A stretch of DNA of 64,000 nucleotides from Chryseobacterium sp. G0162. Lineage in GTDB: Bacteria; Bacteroidota; Bacteroidia; Flavobacteriales; Weeksellaceae. The stretch covers positions 2,696,001-2,760,000 of the forward strand of contig NZ_CP033922.1 in the NCBI RefSeq assembly GCF_003815715.1. The letters are read 5' to 3'. Shown in pieces: positions 42,408 to 52,130 of the stretch. The number at the start of each line of letters is the position of its first letter. Positions within the stretch are counted from its first letter, which is position 1. Position numbers and translations under genes: made by a program. The notes beneath the pieces were generated by a model. It was given only the letters and a program-made list of their open reading frames with translations. It was not told the DNA's origin and ran no database searches.

Positions 42408-43328
42408 TTAGGAGTTCTGTTCTGAGGATTTAGGCAGCTCAGATCTTTTGATTTTTCTTTTTCTTAGGAAATAAATAATTCCACCTGCGATGAGAACGAG
42501 AGGCCAGATGTTGATGAGTCCTACGATAATTCTCTGGATCAGATAGAATCCATAGATGAAGCCGTCTTTTGCATCATGAATAAAGTTGTATTTGTATTTG
42601 TTGTCAATACTGTCCGTATTGGTAACGGCAATTTCTGCGATGCGTAATTTCGGTTCTTTGATGTAAATATCAACGGTGCTGTATTTCAGGTTGTCAGCCA
42701 TACTCATGGTATTTAGTTTTTGAAGATTTCCTTCAGACATATTATTGTCATCCACGATTACCTTGTCCTTATTGTTTTTTATTTTATCAATATTTTCAGA
42801 AGTCTTCTGGTTTCTTTTCGCTTCCAGTTCAGAATATTTAATATGGGCAGTAACATCTTCCGCATTGATGGATCTTGAGTTCAGAAATAACTTGTTGGTG
42901 TTGATAAAGGTCAGTAGCTCGCCCAGCTTTTCAGTAGGCACTCTTACCTGCATTGAATTTTCGGTTTTGTATTTTTTTATCAGCATTGCTTCAGTATCAG
43001 AAGTGTTATAAGTGTCTTCATAAACAACATTACTTTGTAGATTGCTTTTGGTGACAAATCCTCCAAGGTCCTGTACTGATTTTTCAATGGCAATGGTTGC
43101 ATTATATACATCTTTCACTTCCATGTTGACATCTGCTGTTTTGATGAACTTTTTATCCTTCACTTCCATACTGGCAGCAGATGAAACACTGTCTGTTGTA
43201 ACAGCTGCAGAATCTGTTGCAGCTTCATAGCTTTTAAGTTCGTTGCTAGTAGCTTCTCCTTTTTTACATGAATAAATTCCTAATAAAAGAACTGCGGATA
43301 ATGATAATTTGATGTAAGTCGTTTTCAT
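42408..43328 (-). CDS. DUF4349 lipoprotein
   Basis: A 306-residue envelope protein. Residues 1-21 form a lipoprotein signal peptide with the lipobox GIYSC. The DUF4349 core is FIKTADVNMEVKDVYNATIAIEKSV, DLGGFV, MQVRVPTEKLGELLTFI, and a helical region with ITAHIKYSELEAKR-like spacing. A C-terminal membrane segment (LINIWPLVLIAGGIIYFL) with a basic end follows. The ATG at 43328 is preferred to the TTG at 43361. Function is unknown; it is flanked by its own terminator. Confidence 0.85.
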   Translation of the reverse strand: MKTTYIKLSLSAVLLLGIYSCKKGEATSNELKSYEAATDSAAVTTDSVSSAASMEVKDKKFIKTADVNMEVKDVYNATIAIEKSVQDLGGFVTKSNLQSNVVYEDTYNTSDTEAMLIKKYKTENSMQVRVPTEKLGELLTFINTNKLFLNSRSINAEDVTAHIKYSELEAKRNQKTSENIDKIKNNKDKVIVDDNNMSEGNLQKLNTMSMADNLKYSTVDIYIKEPKLRIAEIAVTNTDSIDNKYKYNFIHDAKDGFIYGFYLIQRIIVGLINIWPLVLIAGGIIYFLRKRKIKRSELPKSSEQNS

Positions 43329-43538
43329 AGCGTAAGATTTTTGAGGTTTTGCTTGAGTCAAAGTTCAGCAAGGATCCTTTGTAATGCTTGAAAATTGAAA
43401 GTAAAAAACTTGTAAAGAGAATTTTCTATTTTAATTAATTATATATCAATGGTTTGTAAAATAGAGTCTAGGTTGGTGGTTTGCTTTCGGAGTAATTTTT
43501 GCTTATCTTTTTACAAACCAAAATCACAATATATCATT

Positions 43539-44897
43539 ATGTCAAATACCTTTTCTAAAATCAGAAATGCAATAGGATTATTCACATCCATAGATTTTGA
43601 ACAACTAAGTGCTATTTCTCAAAAAGTAGATTTGCCGAAACTAATGCATAATTTTTCAAAGCTGGATGATAAACAACTTGCCGGGCTTATGAAAATGCTT
43701 GATCCCGATAAGAAAAAGAAAGAACTTCCTCCCATTGATGGCGATTTTTACGATATCTACCATACTTTAACTCCTGAACAGCGGGAAATTCAACTGAAAG
43801 TAAGAGCTTTTATGGAAAAAGAAGTTAAGCCTTTGGTCAATCATTACTGGCTTAGGGATGAATTTCCTTTTGAGTTAATTCCGAAATTTCAAAAACTGGA
43901 TATCTGTGGAGTAACTTATGAAGGATATGGATGTCCTGGAATGCCTTTTCTGATGGAAGGTGTTATTGCGATGGAAATGGCAAGAATTGATGCTTCTATT
44001 GCTACATTTTTTGGAGTACAGTCCGGGTTGGCAATGGGTTCTATTTATATATGTGGTTCAGAAGAGCAAAAACAGAAATGGCTCCCACAGATGCAGAAGT
44101 TTGAAAAAATAGGAGCCTTTGGATTGACTGAACCGGAAGTGGGTTCCGGAGCTGCAGGGGGACTTACAGTGACTTGTAAGAAAACAGCTGAAGGATGGGT
44201 TTTAAATGGTCAGAAAAAATGGATCGGAAATGCAACTTTTGCAGATCTTATTATTATTTGGGCAAGAGATCTGGATAGTGGAGAAGTAAAAGGATTTATT
44301 GTTGAAAAAGATAATCCGGGATATTCTGTAGAAAAGATCAAAGGGAAAATGGCTTTGAGGATTGTCCAAAACGGATTAATTACTCTTAAAGATTGCGTAG
44401 TTACAGAAGAAAATCGCTTGCAGAATGCCAATTCATTTAAAGATACCGGAAAAGTTCTGAGAATGACAAGAGCAGGGGTTGCCTGGATGGCAACAGGATG
44501 TGCAAGAGGAGCTTATGAAAGTGCTTTAGCATATACCAGAACCAGAGAACAGTTTGGAAAACCTATTGCCTCATTTCAGATGATTCAGGGACATTTGGTA
44601 GAAATGTTATCCAATCTTACGGCCATGCAGACTATGGTTTTCAGATTGTCTGAAATGCAGGATGAAGGGATTCTAAAAGATGAACATGCTTCATTAGCAA
44701 AGGTTTTCTGTACATTAAGAACAAGGGATATTGTTTCCAGAGCGAGAGAAGTGATGGGTGGAAATGGTATTCTCCTGGAATATGATGTGGCCCGTTTTGT
44801 AGCAGATGCCGAGGCTATTTATTCCTATGAAGGAACAAAAGAAATTAACTCACTCATTGTAGGGCGATCTATTACAGGATTCAGTGCTTTTATATAA
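43539..44897 (+). CDS. Acyl-CoA dehydrogenase, glutaryl-CoA dehydrogenase-like
   Basis: An FAD enzyme of 452 residues. Motifs include GAFGLTEPEVGSGAAG and GQKKWIGNATFADLI (FAD/substrate sites), REQFGKPIASFQMIQ, and YEGTKEINSLIVGRSITG, whose E431 sits where glutaryl-CoA dehydrogenase has its catalytic base. The first ~75 residues are an unusual extension (SNTFSKIRNAIGLFTSIDF...) beyond the ACAD fold. The ATG at 43539 is chosen over the ORF opening at 43449. It is transcribed alone. The exact substrate (glutaryl-CoA or another) is not decided by sequence alone. Confidence 0.88.
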   Translation: MSNTFSKIRNAIGLFTSIDFEQLSAISQKVDLPKLMHNFSKLDDKQLAGLMKMLDPDKKKKELPPIDGDFYDIYHTLTPEQREIQLKVRAFMEKEVKPLVNHYWLRDEFPFELIPKFQKLDICGVTYEGYGCPGMPFLMEGVIAMEMARIDASIATFFGVQSGLAMGSIYICGSEEQKQKWLPQMQKFEKIGAFGLTEPEVGSGAAGGLTVTCKKTAEGWVLNGQKKWIGNATFADLIIIWARDLDSGEVKGFIVEKDNPGYSVEKIKGKMALRIVQNGLITLKDCVVTEENRLQNANSFKDTGKVLRMTRAGVAWMATGCARGAYESALAYTRTREQFGKPIASFQMIQGHLVEMLSNLTAMQTMVFRLSEMQDEGILKDEHASLAKVFCTLRTRDIVSRAREVMGGNGILLEYDVARFVADAEAIYSYEGTKEINSLIVGRSITGFSAFI

Positions 44898-44931
44898 AAA
44901 AATAGCAGATGATAGTTGATGTCATCTGCTA
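44894..44931. terminator. Bidirectional hairpin terminator
   Basis: TAGCAGATGA (44903-44912) and TCATCTGCTA (44922-44931) form a 10-bp stem. On the minus strand it is followed by seven T, so it mainly serves the DoxX gene. Confidence 0.75.
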
Positions 44932-44949
44932 AATATGGGTTTCTAATTG

Positions 44950-45327
44950 CTATCCAACCAGATTTTTATATTTCTCTCTATTATCAATCAATATCCAGAT
45001 ATTGATCAGAAACAAGATACCGGAAATACAAATTCCAGTGGTTGAAGGATCTCTGTAAGCATTATGGATTAAAATTCCTGTCAAAACAGGCAGGATTATA
45101 ATGGCACCTAATGCTCTTGTCTTTGGAAAAATAAATAATAGACCGCCTATTACTTCTACAGTGCCTACCAATGGTAGTAACCAGCCAATTTCTCCGAATG
45201 CAGCATAAATTTTCATTTGTGCTTCTGTGAGGGGAGGGGTTGGATTGTAATGAAAGAATTTGTCTAAACCTGCATTAATAAACATAATGCCAAATAAGAT
45301 ACAGATGATAAGTTTAATGAGTTTCAT
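44950..45327 (-). CDS. DoxX-family membrane protein
   Basis: A 125-residue four-helix inner membrane protein. FGIMFINAGLDKFFHY near the N-terminus and IGWLLPLVGTVEVIGGLLFIFPKTRALGAIIILP are typical of the DoxX/DoxD-like family. The role is uncertain; relatives take part in thiol/redox balance or electron transfer. It is transcribed alone from a minus-strand promoter at 45344. Confidence 0.82.
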   Translation of the reverse strand: MKLIKLIICILFGIMFINAGLDKFFHYNPTPPLTEAQMKIYAAFGEIGWLLPLVGTVEVIGGLLFIFPKTRALGAIIILPVLTGILIHNAYRDPSTTGICISGILFLINIWILIDNREKYKNLVG

Positions 45328-45343
45328 AATAAATATTTTATAT

Positions 45344-45351
45344 CAAATGTA
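45344..45351 (-). promoter_or_regulatory. -7 promoter element for DoxX gene
   Basis: TACATTTG on the minus strand, 16 bp before the ATG at 45327. Confidence 0.5.
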
Positions 45352-45448
45352 AAATAAAAATACAATTTTATTGTGATTTTGCAATTTAAAAATAACATTG
45401 TTTGTGTTAACGGTAGGTTAATGTGATATTCTGTATCATTTTATTATT

Positions 45449-45456
45449 TATATTTG
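45449..45456 (+). promoter_or_regulatory. -7 promoter element for GG-leader peptide gene
   Basis: TATATTTG lies 25 bp before the ATG at 45482; no obvious -33 TTG. Confidence 0.5.
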
Positions 45457-45481
45457 AGTACAAACTAAACTCATAAAAATT

Positions 45482-45736
45482 ATGTTGAAAAACCTTAAAA
45501 AATTAAACCGTACAGATTTAAGAGAAATTCAGGGGGGAGCTGGCATTGGAAAATGTGACATAGGTCCTATTGGTTGTCCGTGTAAAATACCTCCGGGAGA
45601 TCCGTGTTTAGGAGGTGGTCCTGGTGGAGGTGGCTCTACAACTCCTAATTTAGGATATTGCCCGGATAATCAATCCTATATTCCTTGTGAAGAATCTTGT
45701 CCAAATGGAATGAGACCGCTTTGTGCTCTTCCATAA
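45482..45736 (+). CDS. Bacteriocin-like GG-leader peptide, Cys/Gly/Pro-rich
   Basis: An 84-residue precursor-like peptide. Residues 1-19 are a double-glycine leader (KNLKKLNRTDLREIQGG), the form cleaved by C39-peptidase ABC exporters and common among small Chryseobacterium peptides. The 65-residue core has eight cysteines (25, 32, 34, 42, 60, 69, 73, 81) and a glycine-rich middle (LGGGPGGGGST). An even cysteine count suggests disulfides in the exported product. It has its own promoter and a strong terminator. No modifying enzyme or exporter is next to it, so activity (bacteriocin, signal or other) is unknown. Confidence 0.78.
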   Translation: MLKNLKKLNRTDLREIQGGAGIGKCDIGPIGCPCKIPPGDPCLGGGPGGGGSTTPNLGYCPDNQSYIPCEESCPNGMRPLCALP

Positions 45737-45743
45737 TACAATA

Positions 45744-45779
45744 AATAAAGACTGCTGTGAAAAGCAGTCTTTATTGTTT
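45744..45779 (+). terminator. Intrinsic terminator of peptide gene
   Basis: AATAAAGACTGCT (45744-45756) pairs perfectly with AGCAGTCTTTATT (45763-45775), a 13-bp stem. Confidence 0.88.
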
Positions 45780-45877
45780 AAAGTTTAATATGTTCATTTA
45801 TGCTGTAAATATCAATTTAGTGGTCATTGCTAATGAATGTTTTATTGCTCATTATTAATTACTTATCGGCAATGATG

Positions 45878-46990
45878 TTAGTCCATTTCCTTCAGAGTAA
45901 TATTCTTTGAAATCTTGTAGCTTTTCTTCTTTTTGTTTGGTTTTTCCTCTTCTCCTAGTAGTTTTCCCCAAGGCTTTAAATCTTCAACCTTTTCGCAGAT
46001 GATCTTGATAATAGCAATCGCAGGAATACAAAGAAACATCCCGGCAATTCCCCAAAGATGCTCACCCAGAAGGATTCCTATGAAAGAAAATAAAGCATTG
46101 ATCTTCACTCGGGAACCCACAACAAATGGAAGTACAATATTTCCATCTACAGCATGAATACCAATATATCCGATAGCAACATAAATACATGTTGAAGGAC
46201 TGGCTGTAGCAAAGGCAATAAAGCAGGATATAATGAGTGAGATAAAAATACCTAAATAAGGAATTACGTTTAATAAACCTGTTAAAACAGCTAAAAGGAT
46301 AGCGTATTTTACCCCTAAAACAGTGAGTACTATAGAGGTAAGAATGGATACAATAATCACCTGAAGACACAGTCCGAAGATGTATTTCTTGGTCATGACA
46401 CGAATTTCATTCACCGCTGCCTGAACACTTGATTTATGTCTTTCATTAAAAACCGTTACAATAAAGTTGTTCAACAGTCTTCTGTAATTTAAAATAAAGA
46501 TAAAAAACAGGGTGAAAAATATGATAAAACCAAATCCTGTTGAGAAAATACCAAAAGTAAATCCTAAAATGGCACCGGAAGAAGATAAAAGCTTATTCAA
46601 TCCCTGATTGATGTAATCTACCTGCTCGTCTACTTTTACATTGAATGTTTTGGAAACCCAATGTTGAGCATTATTAAAAACGGTAGTCAGCTGCTCTCTT
46701 AAATGAGGCAAATCTTTGCTAAAATCTGATAATTGATTGGTGAAAAAATAAATAAGCCCCGCTAAAATAATCAACATAATGAATACGGAAGTCATTGTTG
46801 ACATAGATCTTGGAAATCTTAGTTTCTTTTCCATGAAAGTGGCTGCCGGCAAAAACAGCATGGCCATCAGGAATGCAAAGAAAAATGGAGCTAAAATGGT
46901 TTGCCCCAAAGCTAAAAGATACCCGATCCCAATGATCGAAATAACGACAAGGGTAAGCTTGACAAGGAAAGGAAGTCTAAGAAAGTTCAT
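45878..46990 (-). CDS. AI-2E family transporter (YdiK/TqsA/PerM type)
   Basis: A 370-residue polytopic inner membrane protein with about seven to eight segments. Hallmarks include the N-terminal LAPFFFAFLMAMLFLPAA, central QAAVNEIRVMTKKYIFGLC and ILLAVLTGLLNVIPYLGIFIS, and the C-terminal HAVDGNIVLPFVVGSRVKINALFSFIGILLGEHLWGIAGMFLCIPAIAI. The family exports diverse substrates or Na+; the AI-2 role was shown only for TqsA. A lysine-rich tail (KPNKKKKSYK) follows. It is a lone gene. Confidence 0.88.
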   Translation of the reverse strand: MNFLRLPFLVKLTLVVISIIGIGYLLALGQTILAPFFFAFLMAMLFLPAATFMEKKLRFPRSMSTMTSVFIMLIILAGLIYFFTNQLSDFSKDLPHLREQLTTVFNNAQHWVSKTFNVKVDEQVDYINQGLNKLLSSSGAILGFTFGIFSTGFGFIIFFTLFFIFILNYRRLLNNFIVTVFNERHKSSVQAAVNEIRVMTKKYIFGLCLQVIIVSILTSIVLTVLGVKYAILLAVLTGLLNVIPYLGIFISLIISCFIAFATASPSTCIYVAIGYIGIHAVDGNIVLPFVVGSRVKINALFSFIGILLGEHLWGIAGMFLCIPAIAIIKIICEKVEDLKPWGKLLGEEEKPNKKKKSYKISKNITLKEMD

Positions 46991-47117
46991 AATCTAAAAT
47001 CTGCAGTGTGGAATAAAAATAAGAAAAACCCGTCGATTTGAAGAATTTTTTATTCAAACAGTGTGGATTTTTCTTTCTGCACATCAAATTCCATTCCTAA
47101 ATCCTTACTATTTAAAC

Positions 47118-47150
47118 AGAAACACGCTCTGGAATTCAGAACGTGTTTCT
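47118..47150 (-). terminator. Hairpin downstream of lon
   Basis: AGAAACACG...CTCTG (47118-47131) pairs with CAGA...ACGTGTTTCT (47137-47150); the one mismatch becomes a T-G pair on the minus strand. The T tail is weak, so it could be a terminator or a 3'-end stabiliser. Confidence 0.6.
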
Positions 47151-47182
47151 TATTGAGAAGTTAATATGTAAATAAATTGTTT

Positions 47183-49588
47183 TTATTTTTCAATAGCAAT
47201 ATCAATGACTTCTTCCATTCTATTGACATAATGCACTTTCAGATTTTTTAAATAATCTTTTTTGATTTCTTCCACATCTTTTCTGTTAGCCTCACAAAGA
47301 ATAACATCTTTTACTCCGGCTCTGGTTGCCGCAAGAAGCTTTTCCTTGATTCCGCCTACAGGAAGTACTTTTCCTCTTAAAGTAATTTCTCCCGTCATGG
47401 CAAGGTGAGGTTTGATCTTTTTGTTTTTAAAAGAAGAAACCATTGAAGTCAGCATGGCAATACCAGCCGAAGGACCATCTTTAGGAGTTGCTCCTTCAGG
47501 GACATGAACGTGGATGTTTTTCTTATCCAGGTCTTCCTGGGCAATTCCAAGCTCATCATGTTTAGCCTTAATGTATTCTAGGGCAATAGTAGCAGATTCC
47601 TTCATTACGGTTCCCAGATTTCCGGTCATCGTTAAAGCTCCTTTACCGTTGCTTAGAATACTTTCAATATACAGAATATCTCCACCTACGCTTGTCCAGG
47701 CAAGACCTGTTACAACACCGGGAACTCCTGTGATTTCAGATAAACTTTTCGGTCTTGGAACGCCAAGGATTTCATCTACTTTTTCCAGCGAAATTTTTGG
47801 GTCATACTCTTTTACCAAAGCAGTCTGTAATGCTACCCATCTTGCCACAGAAGCAATTCTTTTCTCTAAGGTTCTTACGCCGCTTTCAGAGGTATGAGCC
47901 TCAATAATATGCTTAAGTTCAGCATTTCCAAGTTTGAATGATTTGGTGTCCAGTCCATTCTCTTCCTGCTGTTTTTTGATTAAGTGTCTTTTTGCAATCT
48001 CAATCTTTTCTTCCAATGTATATCCGGCAATCTGAATGATCTCCGTTCTGTCCAAAAGTGGAGTCTGAATCGTTGAAAGGGAGTTTGCTGTTGCAATAAA
48101 CATTACTTTCGACAGGTCGTATCCCATTTCAAGGAAGTTGTCGTAGAAAGATTTATTTTGTTCAGGGTCAAGGACTTCTAGTAGTGCAGAACTTGGGTCT
48201 CCGTGAAGTCCCTGAGCAATTTTATCAATCTCATCCAAAACAATTACAGGATTAGAAGTTCCTGCCTTTTTGATAGACTGAAGAATTCTTCCGGCCATCG
48301 CACCAATATAGGTTTTTCTGTGTCCACGGATTTCACTTTCATCATGAAGTCCACCTAAAGATAATCTTATATATTTTCTGCCTAAAGAATCTGCAATAGA
48401 TTTACCTAAGGATGTTTTACCTACTCCCGGAGGCCCTACTAATAGTAGAATAGGAGACTTCATGTTGTTCTTTAGTTTTAAAACAGCCATGTGCTCCAAA
48501 ATTCTTTTCTTAATATCTTCAAGTCCGAAATGTGCTTTATCTAACACCTTTTCAGCCCTTGCAATATCAAAAGTATCTTTGGTATAGGTTTCCCATGGAA
48601 GATCTGTGAAGAAATCAAGGTAATTTCTCTGTACATTATAGTCCGGAGAATTAGGGTTTTGTCTTTGTAATCGGCCAATTTCTTTCTGGAAATGATCTTC
48701 AACTTCCTGGCTCCATTTCTTTGTTTTAGCTTTAGCAATAAGGTCTGCAACATCACTTTCAGGTCCACCACCCAATTCTTCCTGGATGGTTCTGATCTGC
48801 TGGTTCAGGAAATACTCTCTTTGCTGTTTATCAAGATCTTTTGAAGTTTTCTGGTGAATTTGATTTCTCAATTCCAGCTTTCTGAAATCTTCATGCATCA
48901 TCTCGTAGCATTTATTGGCCCTTTCCATCATGCTTTTTTCCTCAAGCAGCCTTTGCTTTTCCAGAGATGGGAAGCTGGCGTTGGTACAGATGAAATTCAG
49001 CAGATCATCATTATTATTGATATTTTTGATGGCGAAATTAGCTGCATTAGGAATATTAGGGTCCAGCTCAATGATTTTTAAAGCAAGCTCTTTGATATTT
49101 TCTAATAACGCTTCATATTCCTCCTGATTTTTAGGTTTATTATCCTTTAATTTTGTGATTTCAGCTTTAAAATAAGGTTGAATGTCAACAATTTTCTTGA
49201 TTTTAAACCTATGGAAGCCTTTGGTAATAGCCGTAATATTACCTTCAGGAAGTTTAATGATCTTGATGATCTTTGCTAATGTACCGGTGGTATAAATATC
49301 CTTTTCGGTAGGTTGTTCAAGATCAGAATTCTTCTGGCTTACAATTCCGATGAAATCTCCGTTTTTCTGCGCTTCCTCAAGGAGTTGTATAGAGGTTTTT
49401 CTTCCTGCAGTAATAGGAATTACTACATTCGGGAACATTACCATATTTCTTACGGGAAGTATTGGGAATATTTTCTGTTCGGAATTTTTTTCAGTCTCAC
49501 CAAAGTCGGAAAGATTGATTTCTTCAGTGACGATATCAAAACCGTCGCTGATCATTTCTTCTAAACTTATATCTTCAAATTCTGTCAT
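47183..49588 (-). CDS. lon: ATP-dependent protease Lon
   Basis: Degrades misfolded and regulatory proteins in the cytoplasm. It has 801 residues. The N-terminal substrate domain opens [19 protein letters not shown]. The AAA+ domain has Walker [10 protein letters not shown] (K391) and Walker [10 protein letters not shown]. The protease domain has [11 protein letters not shown] with S707 and [15 protein letters not shown] with K750 as the Ser-Lys dyad. A perfect 8-bp inverted repeat lies just upstream of the start codon, within the probable leader. Confidence 0.97.
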   Translation of the reverse strand: MTEFEDISLEEMISDGFDIVTEEINLSDFGETEKNSEQKIFPILPVRNMVMFPNVVIPITAGRKTSIQLLEEAQKNGDFIGIVSQKNSDLEQPTEKDIYTTGTLAKIIKIIKLPEGNITAITKGFHRFKIKKIVDIQPYFKAEITKLKDNKPKNQEEYEALLENIKELALKIIELDPNIPNAANFAIKNINNNDDLLNFICTNASFPSLEKQRLLEEKSMMERANKCYEMMHEDFRKLELRNQIHQKTSKDLDKQQREYFLNQQIRTIQEELGGGPESDVADLIAKAKTKKWSQEVEDHFQKEIGRLQRQNPNSPDYNVQRNYLDFFTDLPWETYTKDTFDIARAEKVLDKAHFGLEDIKKRILEHMAVLKLKNNMKSPILLLVGPPGVGKTSLGKSIADSLGRKYIRLSLGGLHDESEIRGHRKTYIGAMAGRILQSIKKAGTSNPVIVLDEIDKIAQGLHGDPSSALLEVLDPEQNKSFYDNFLEMGYDLSKVMFIATANSLSTIQTPLLDRTEIIQIAGYTLEEKIEIAKRHLIKKQQEENGLDTKSFKLGNAELKHIIEAHTSESGVRTLEKRIASVARWVALQTALVKEYDPKISLEKVDEILGVPRPKSLSEITGVPGVVTGLAWTSVGGDILYIESILSNGKGALTMTGNLGTVMKESATIALEYIKAKHDELGIAQEDLDKKNIHVHVPEGATPKDGPSAGIAMLTSMVSSFKNKKIKPHLAMTGEITLRGKVLPVGGIKEKLLAATRAGVKDVILCEANRKDVEEIKKDYLKNLKVHYVNRMEEVIDIAIEK

Positions 49589-49597
49589 AATGGATCG

Positions 49598-49614
49598 AAT
49601 GACAAATTGTCATT
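49598..49614. promoter_or_regulatory. Inverted repeat upstream of lon start
   Basis: AATGACAA (49598-49605), one base, TTGTCATT (49607-49614): a perfect 8-bp dyad whose edge is 10 bp from the lon ATG. It is placed to act as an operator or as a translational hairpin over the ribosome site. Confidence 0.45.
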
Positions 49615-49667
49615 TTCGTTTTTAATCGTTAAATGGATTTTTTTATAATAAGCCCTGAAAACGTGTG

Positions 49668-49683
49668 GTATATTATAATATAC
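49668..49683. promoter_or_regulatory. AT-rich palindrome between lon and the foldase gene
   Basis: GTATATTATAATATAC is a perfect 16-bp palindrome in the 261-bp divergent intergenic region. It could be a regulator site shared by two protein-quality genes. AT-rich palindromes can arise by chance, so confidence is modest. Confidence 0.35.
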
Positions 49684-49849
49684 TAGATTGCACAATACTT
49701 ATGCCATTTGTTTTTTGCTAAAAAATATGGTCAAAATTTCCTTTTTTACATAATCTTTAGGATTTAAAATTAAAATAAAGAACTTCTGCTTCTCTAATTT
49801 CTTAAAAATGTGTATTTTCGCAAACTGATAAAAAACTATAATTTATAAA

Positions 49850-52003
49850 ATGGCAATTTTAGGACAGATTAGGAGTAAGCCTTGGCTTTTAATGGGAGTA
49901 ATAGCCTTAGCGCTTTTGGCGTTCTTGGTGAACCCAGACAGTATCGACAAGGTTTTTGGTAAGAATCCTGACGTTTTAGGAAAAGTAAATGGTGAGAAAA
50001 TCACCCGCGAAGAGTTCAATGATCAGCTTTTCGTGCTGCAGCAACAAGCTGAACAACAGGGTCGTCCAAAGAACGGTCTTGAAGAACAGGCTTGGCAGTT
50101 ACTTGTTCAATCTAAACTTATCAAGCAACAGTTTGAGAAATTGGGCTTTGAAATGAATGATGATTATTTCTGGAATCAAATCCAGTACGATCAGATGTTC
50201 GCTCAAAATCAGCAGTTTTTTGATGAGAAGGGGAACTTTAAAACTCAAGACCTTAAAAAAGAAATTGAAACATTACAAAACACTAACCCTCAGGGATATG
50301 CTCAATGGTTGAAAACTAGAAAATCAATTGAGTACAGACTGATGGCAAGACAGGTGTTTACCAATATTTCAGCAGGTATTACTACGGGTAAGAAAGAAGC
50401 TGAAGAATTGATGAAAGAAAGAGATCAGCTTGCTGACATCGACTTTGTAAAGGTAGACTATGCAGCTTATCTTCAAAAAACAAAGATCAATGTTACGACA
50501 GAAGATCTTGCCAACTACATCAAGCAGCACCCGGTAATGTTCAAAGCTGAGCCTAGCAGAAACTTAGGTATCGTATTTTTCCCGTCTAAGCCAAGTGCAG
50601 CAGATGATGCAGCCGCTTTAAAGGAAATTACAAAATTATACTCAGGAGGTACGGATGCGAGTGGAGGTACTGAAAACTTCCAGAATACGAAGAACGACTC
50701 TATGTTTGTAATGGCAAACTCAGATTCACCTTTCAATCCTCAGTATGTAAAGCCTACACAATTGCCTGCTACTATACAAGGTCAGATCGCAACAGCTGCG
50801 ATAGGACAGACTTTTGGTCCTTATAAAGAACAAAATTTCTATGTAGTTTCTAAGCTTGTAGGGAAGAAGACTTCAGATTCTACATTATCAAGACATATCC
50901 TGATCGCTTTCAAAGGAAGCCCTGCAGGAGAAGGAGTAACAAGATCTAAAGAACAGGCTAAGAAATTAGCAGACTCTATCGGAGCTATCGTAAAAGCAAC
51001 ACCTGCTAAATTTACAGAGTTCCTTAAGCTTTCAAATGATCCAAACTCTGCTGCACAAGGAGGTAGCCTTGGTTGGACAACTCCGGAAACCCCTTTCGTT
51101 CCTGAATTCCTTACTTATTTGGCAAACAATCCTAAAGGAGCAACAGGAGTTGTGGAAACTCAGTTTGGTTACCATATCATCAATATCGAAGATAAAAAAT
51201 CTGGATCAATGGGGTATAAGGTGGCAAATCTTGTAAAAGAGATTAAGCCTTCAGATGCTACAGAAGCTGAAACAGATAAAAACTCAAGAAAATTCATTCA
51301 GCAGGTTCAAGGAAAATCTTTCAACGATTTCGTGAACATTGCTAAGAAAGGAAACTTCCAGTTCACTAACCCTAAAGCTGCGAAGAGATTCGAAGGACAA
51401 CTTCAGGGACTAGGTACTGAAAAAGATAGCGATATTCTTACTTGGGCTTTTGATAAGAAAAGATCTAAAGGAGATACTGAATTATTTAATGTAGACGGAA
51501 CAGGAGACAAAATTGTTGTATTCCTGAACGGAAAACAGGAAGCTGGTCTTGCTGATCCTGAATCTGTAAGAGATCAGATTGAAGTAATTGTTAAAAATAA
51601 ATTGGCTGCAAAACAAATTTCTGATAAAATTGCAGGAGCAAAAGCTTCAGGTTTAGATCAGATTGCTGCTTTGTTTGCTACTACAAAACAAACCGCTCAG
51701 GTAAACCTATTAAACCCTTCAGTAGCTGGTGCTATGGAGCCTAAAGTTGCTGGTGCAGCCTTCGGTGTTGCAAAAGGTAAACTGTCTAACCCGGTTGAAG
51801 GAGGAACAGGAGTTTACGTACTGATTAAAAAATCTGAAACTGTAAACAAGCAACCTGGTGATCTTAAGCAGTTCACGGAGTCTATTTCTCAGAGAAATGC
51901 AGGAATGTTTGGACAGGCTTGGTTGAAGAGTCTTCAGGATAACGCAGATATCCAGGACTATAGAATCGAGATCTGGAACAAGCTGGGAAATCAGCAACAA
52001 TAA
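49850..52003 (+). CDS. PpiD-type periplasmic peptidyl-prolyl isomerase/foldase
   Basis: Helps fold exported proteins at the inner membrane. It has 717 residues. A single N-terminal anchor (WLLMGVIALALLAFLV, residues ~12-28) precedes a SurA/PpiD-type chaperone region beginning VLGKVNGEKITREEFNDQL. A parvulin domain lies at ~345-445 (LSRHILIAFKG ... GGSLGWTTPETPFVPEF ... VVETQFGYHII). The C-terminal part is a second chaperone-like region. It is divergent from lon, another protein-quality gene. A possible weak -7 box (TATTTTCG) lies at 49813. A strong terminator follows. Confidence 0.92.
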   Translation: MAILGQIRSKPWLLMGVIALALLAFLVNPDSIDKVFGKNPDVLGKVNGEKITREEFNDQLFVLQQQAEQQGRPKNGLEEQAWQLLVQSKLIKQQFEKLGFEMNDDYFWNQIQYDQMFAQNQQFFDEKGNFKTQDLKKEIETLQNTNPQGYAQWLKTRKSIEYRLMARQVFTNISAGITTGKKEAEELMKERDQLADIDFVKVDYAAYLQKTKINVTTEDLANYIKQHPVMFKAEPSRNLGIVFFPSKPSAADDAAALKEITKLYSGGTDASGGTENFQNTKNDSMFVMANSDSPFNPQYVKPTQLPATIQGQIATAAIGQTFGPYKEQNFYVVSKLVGKKTSDSTLSRHILIAFKGSPAGEGVTRSKEQAKKLADSIGAIVKATPAKFTEFLKLSNDPNSAAQGGSLGWTTPETPFVPEFLTYLANNPKGATGVVETQFGYHIINIEDKKSGSMGYKVANLVKEIKPSDATEAETDKNSRKFIQQVQGKSFNDFVNIAKKGNFQFTNPKAAKRFEGQLQGLGTEKDSDILTWAFDKKRSKGDTELFNVDGTGDKIVVFLNGKQEAGLADPESVRDQIEVIVKNKLAAKQISDKIAGAKASGLDQIAALFATTKQTAQVNLLNPSVAGAMEPKVAGAAFGVAKGKLSNPVEGGTGVYVLIKKSETVNKQPGDLKQFTESISQRNAGMFGQAWLKSLQDNADIQDYRIEIWNKLGNQQQ

Positions 52004-52024
52004 GAGATTCTTATCTATTAATAT

Positions 52025-52054
52025 AAAAGCGACAATTTTTTGTCGCTTTTTTTT
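52025..52054 (+). terminator. Intrinsic terminator
   Basis: AAAAGCGACAA (52025-52035) pairs with TTGTCGCTTTT (52040-52050), then TTTT. Confidence 0.9.
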
Positions 52055-52100
52055 GTATTTAACGCAGAATAATAAAGGAAAAGATTTATTTAAAATGTAT

Positions 52101-52108
52101 TATATTTG
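52101..52108 (+). promoter_or_regulatory. -7 promoter element for mlaD operon
   Basis: TATATTTG lies 22 bp before the GTG start at 52131. Confidence 0.5.
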
Positions 52109-52130
52109 CTTATTAGAAAAAAATTAGCAA

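Noticed and set aside
43449..43538. Extended start of the acyl-CoA dehydrogenase
   Set aside because: The extra residues (CKIESRLVVCFRSNF...) are unlike coding sequence of this family and lie in the upstream non-coding region; ATG 43539 is better.
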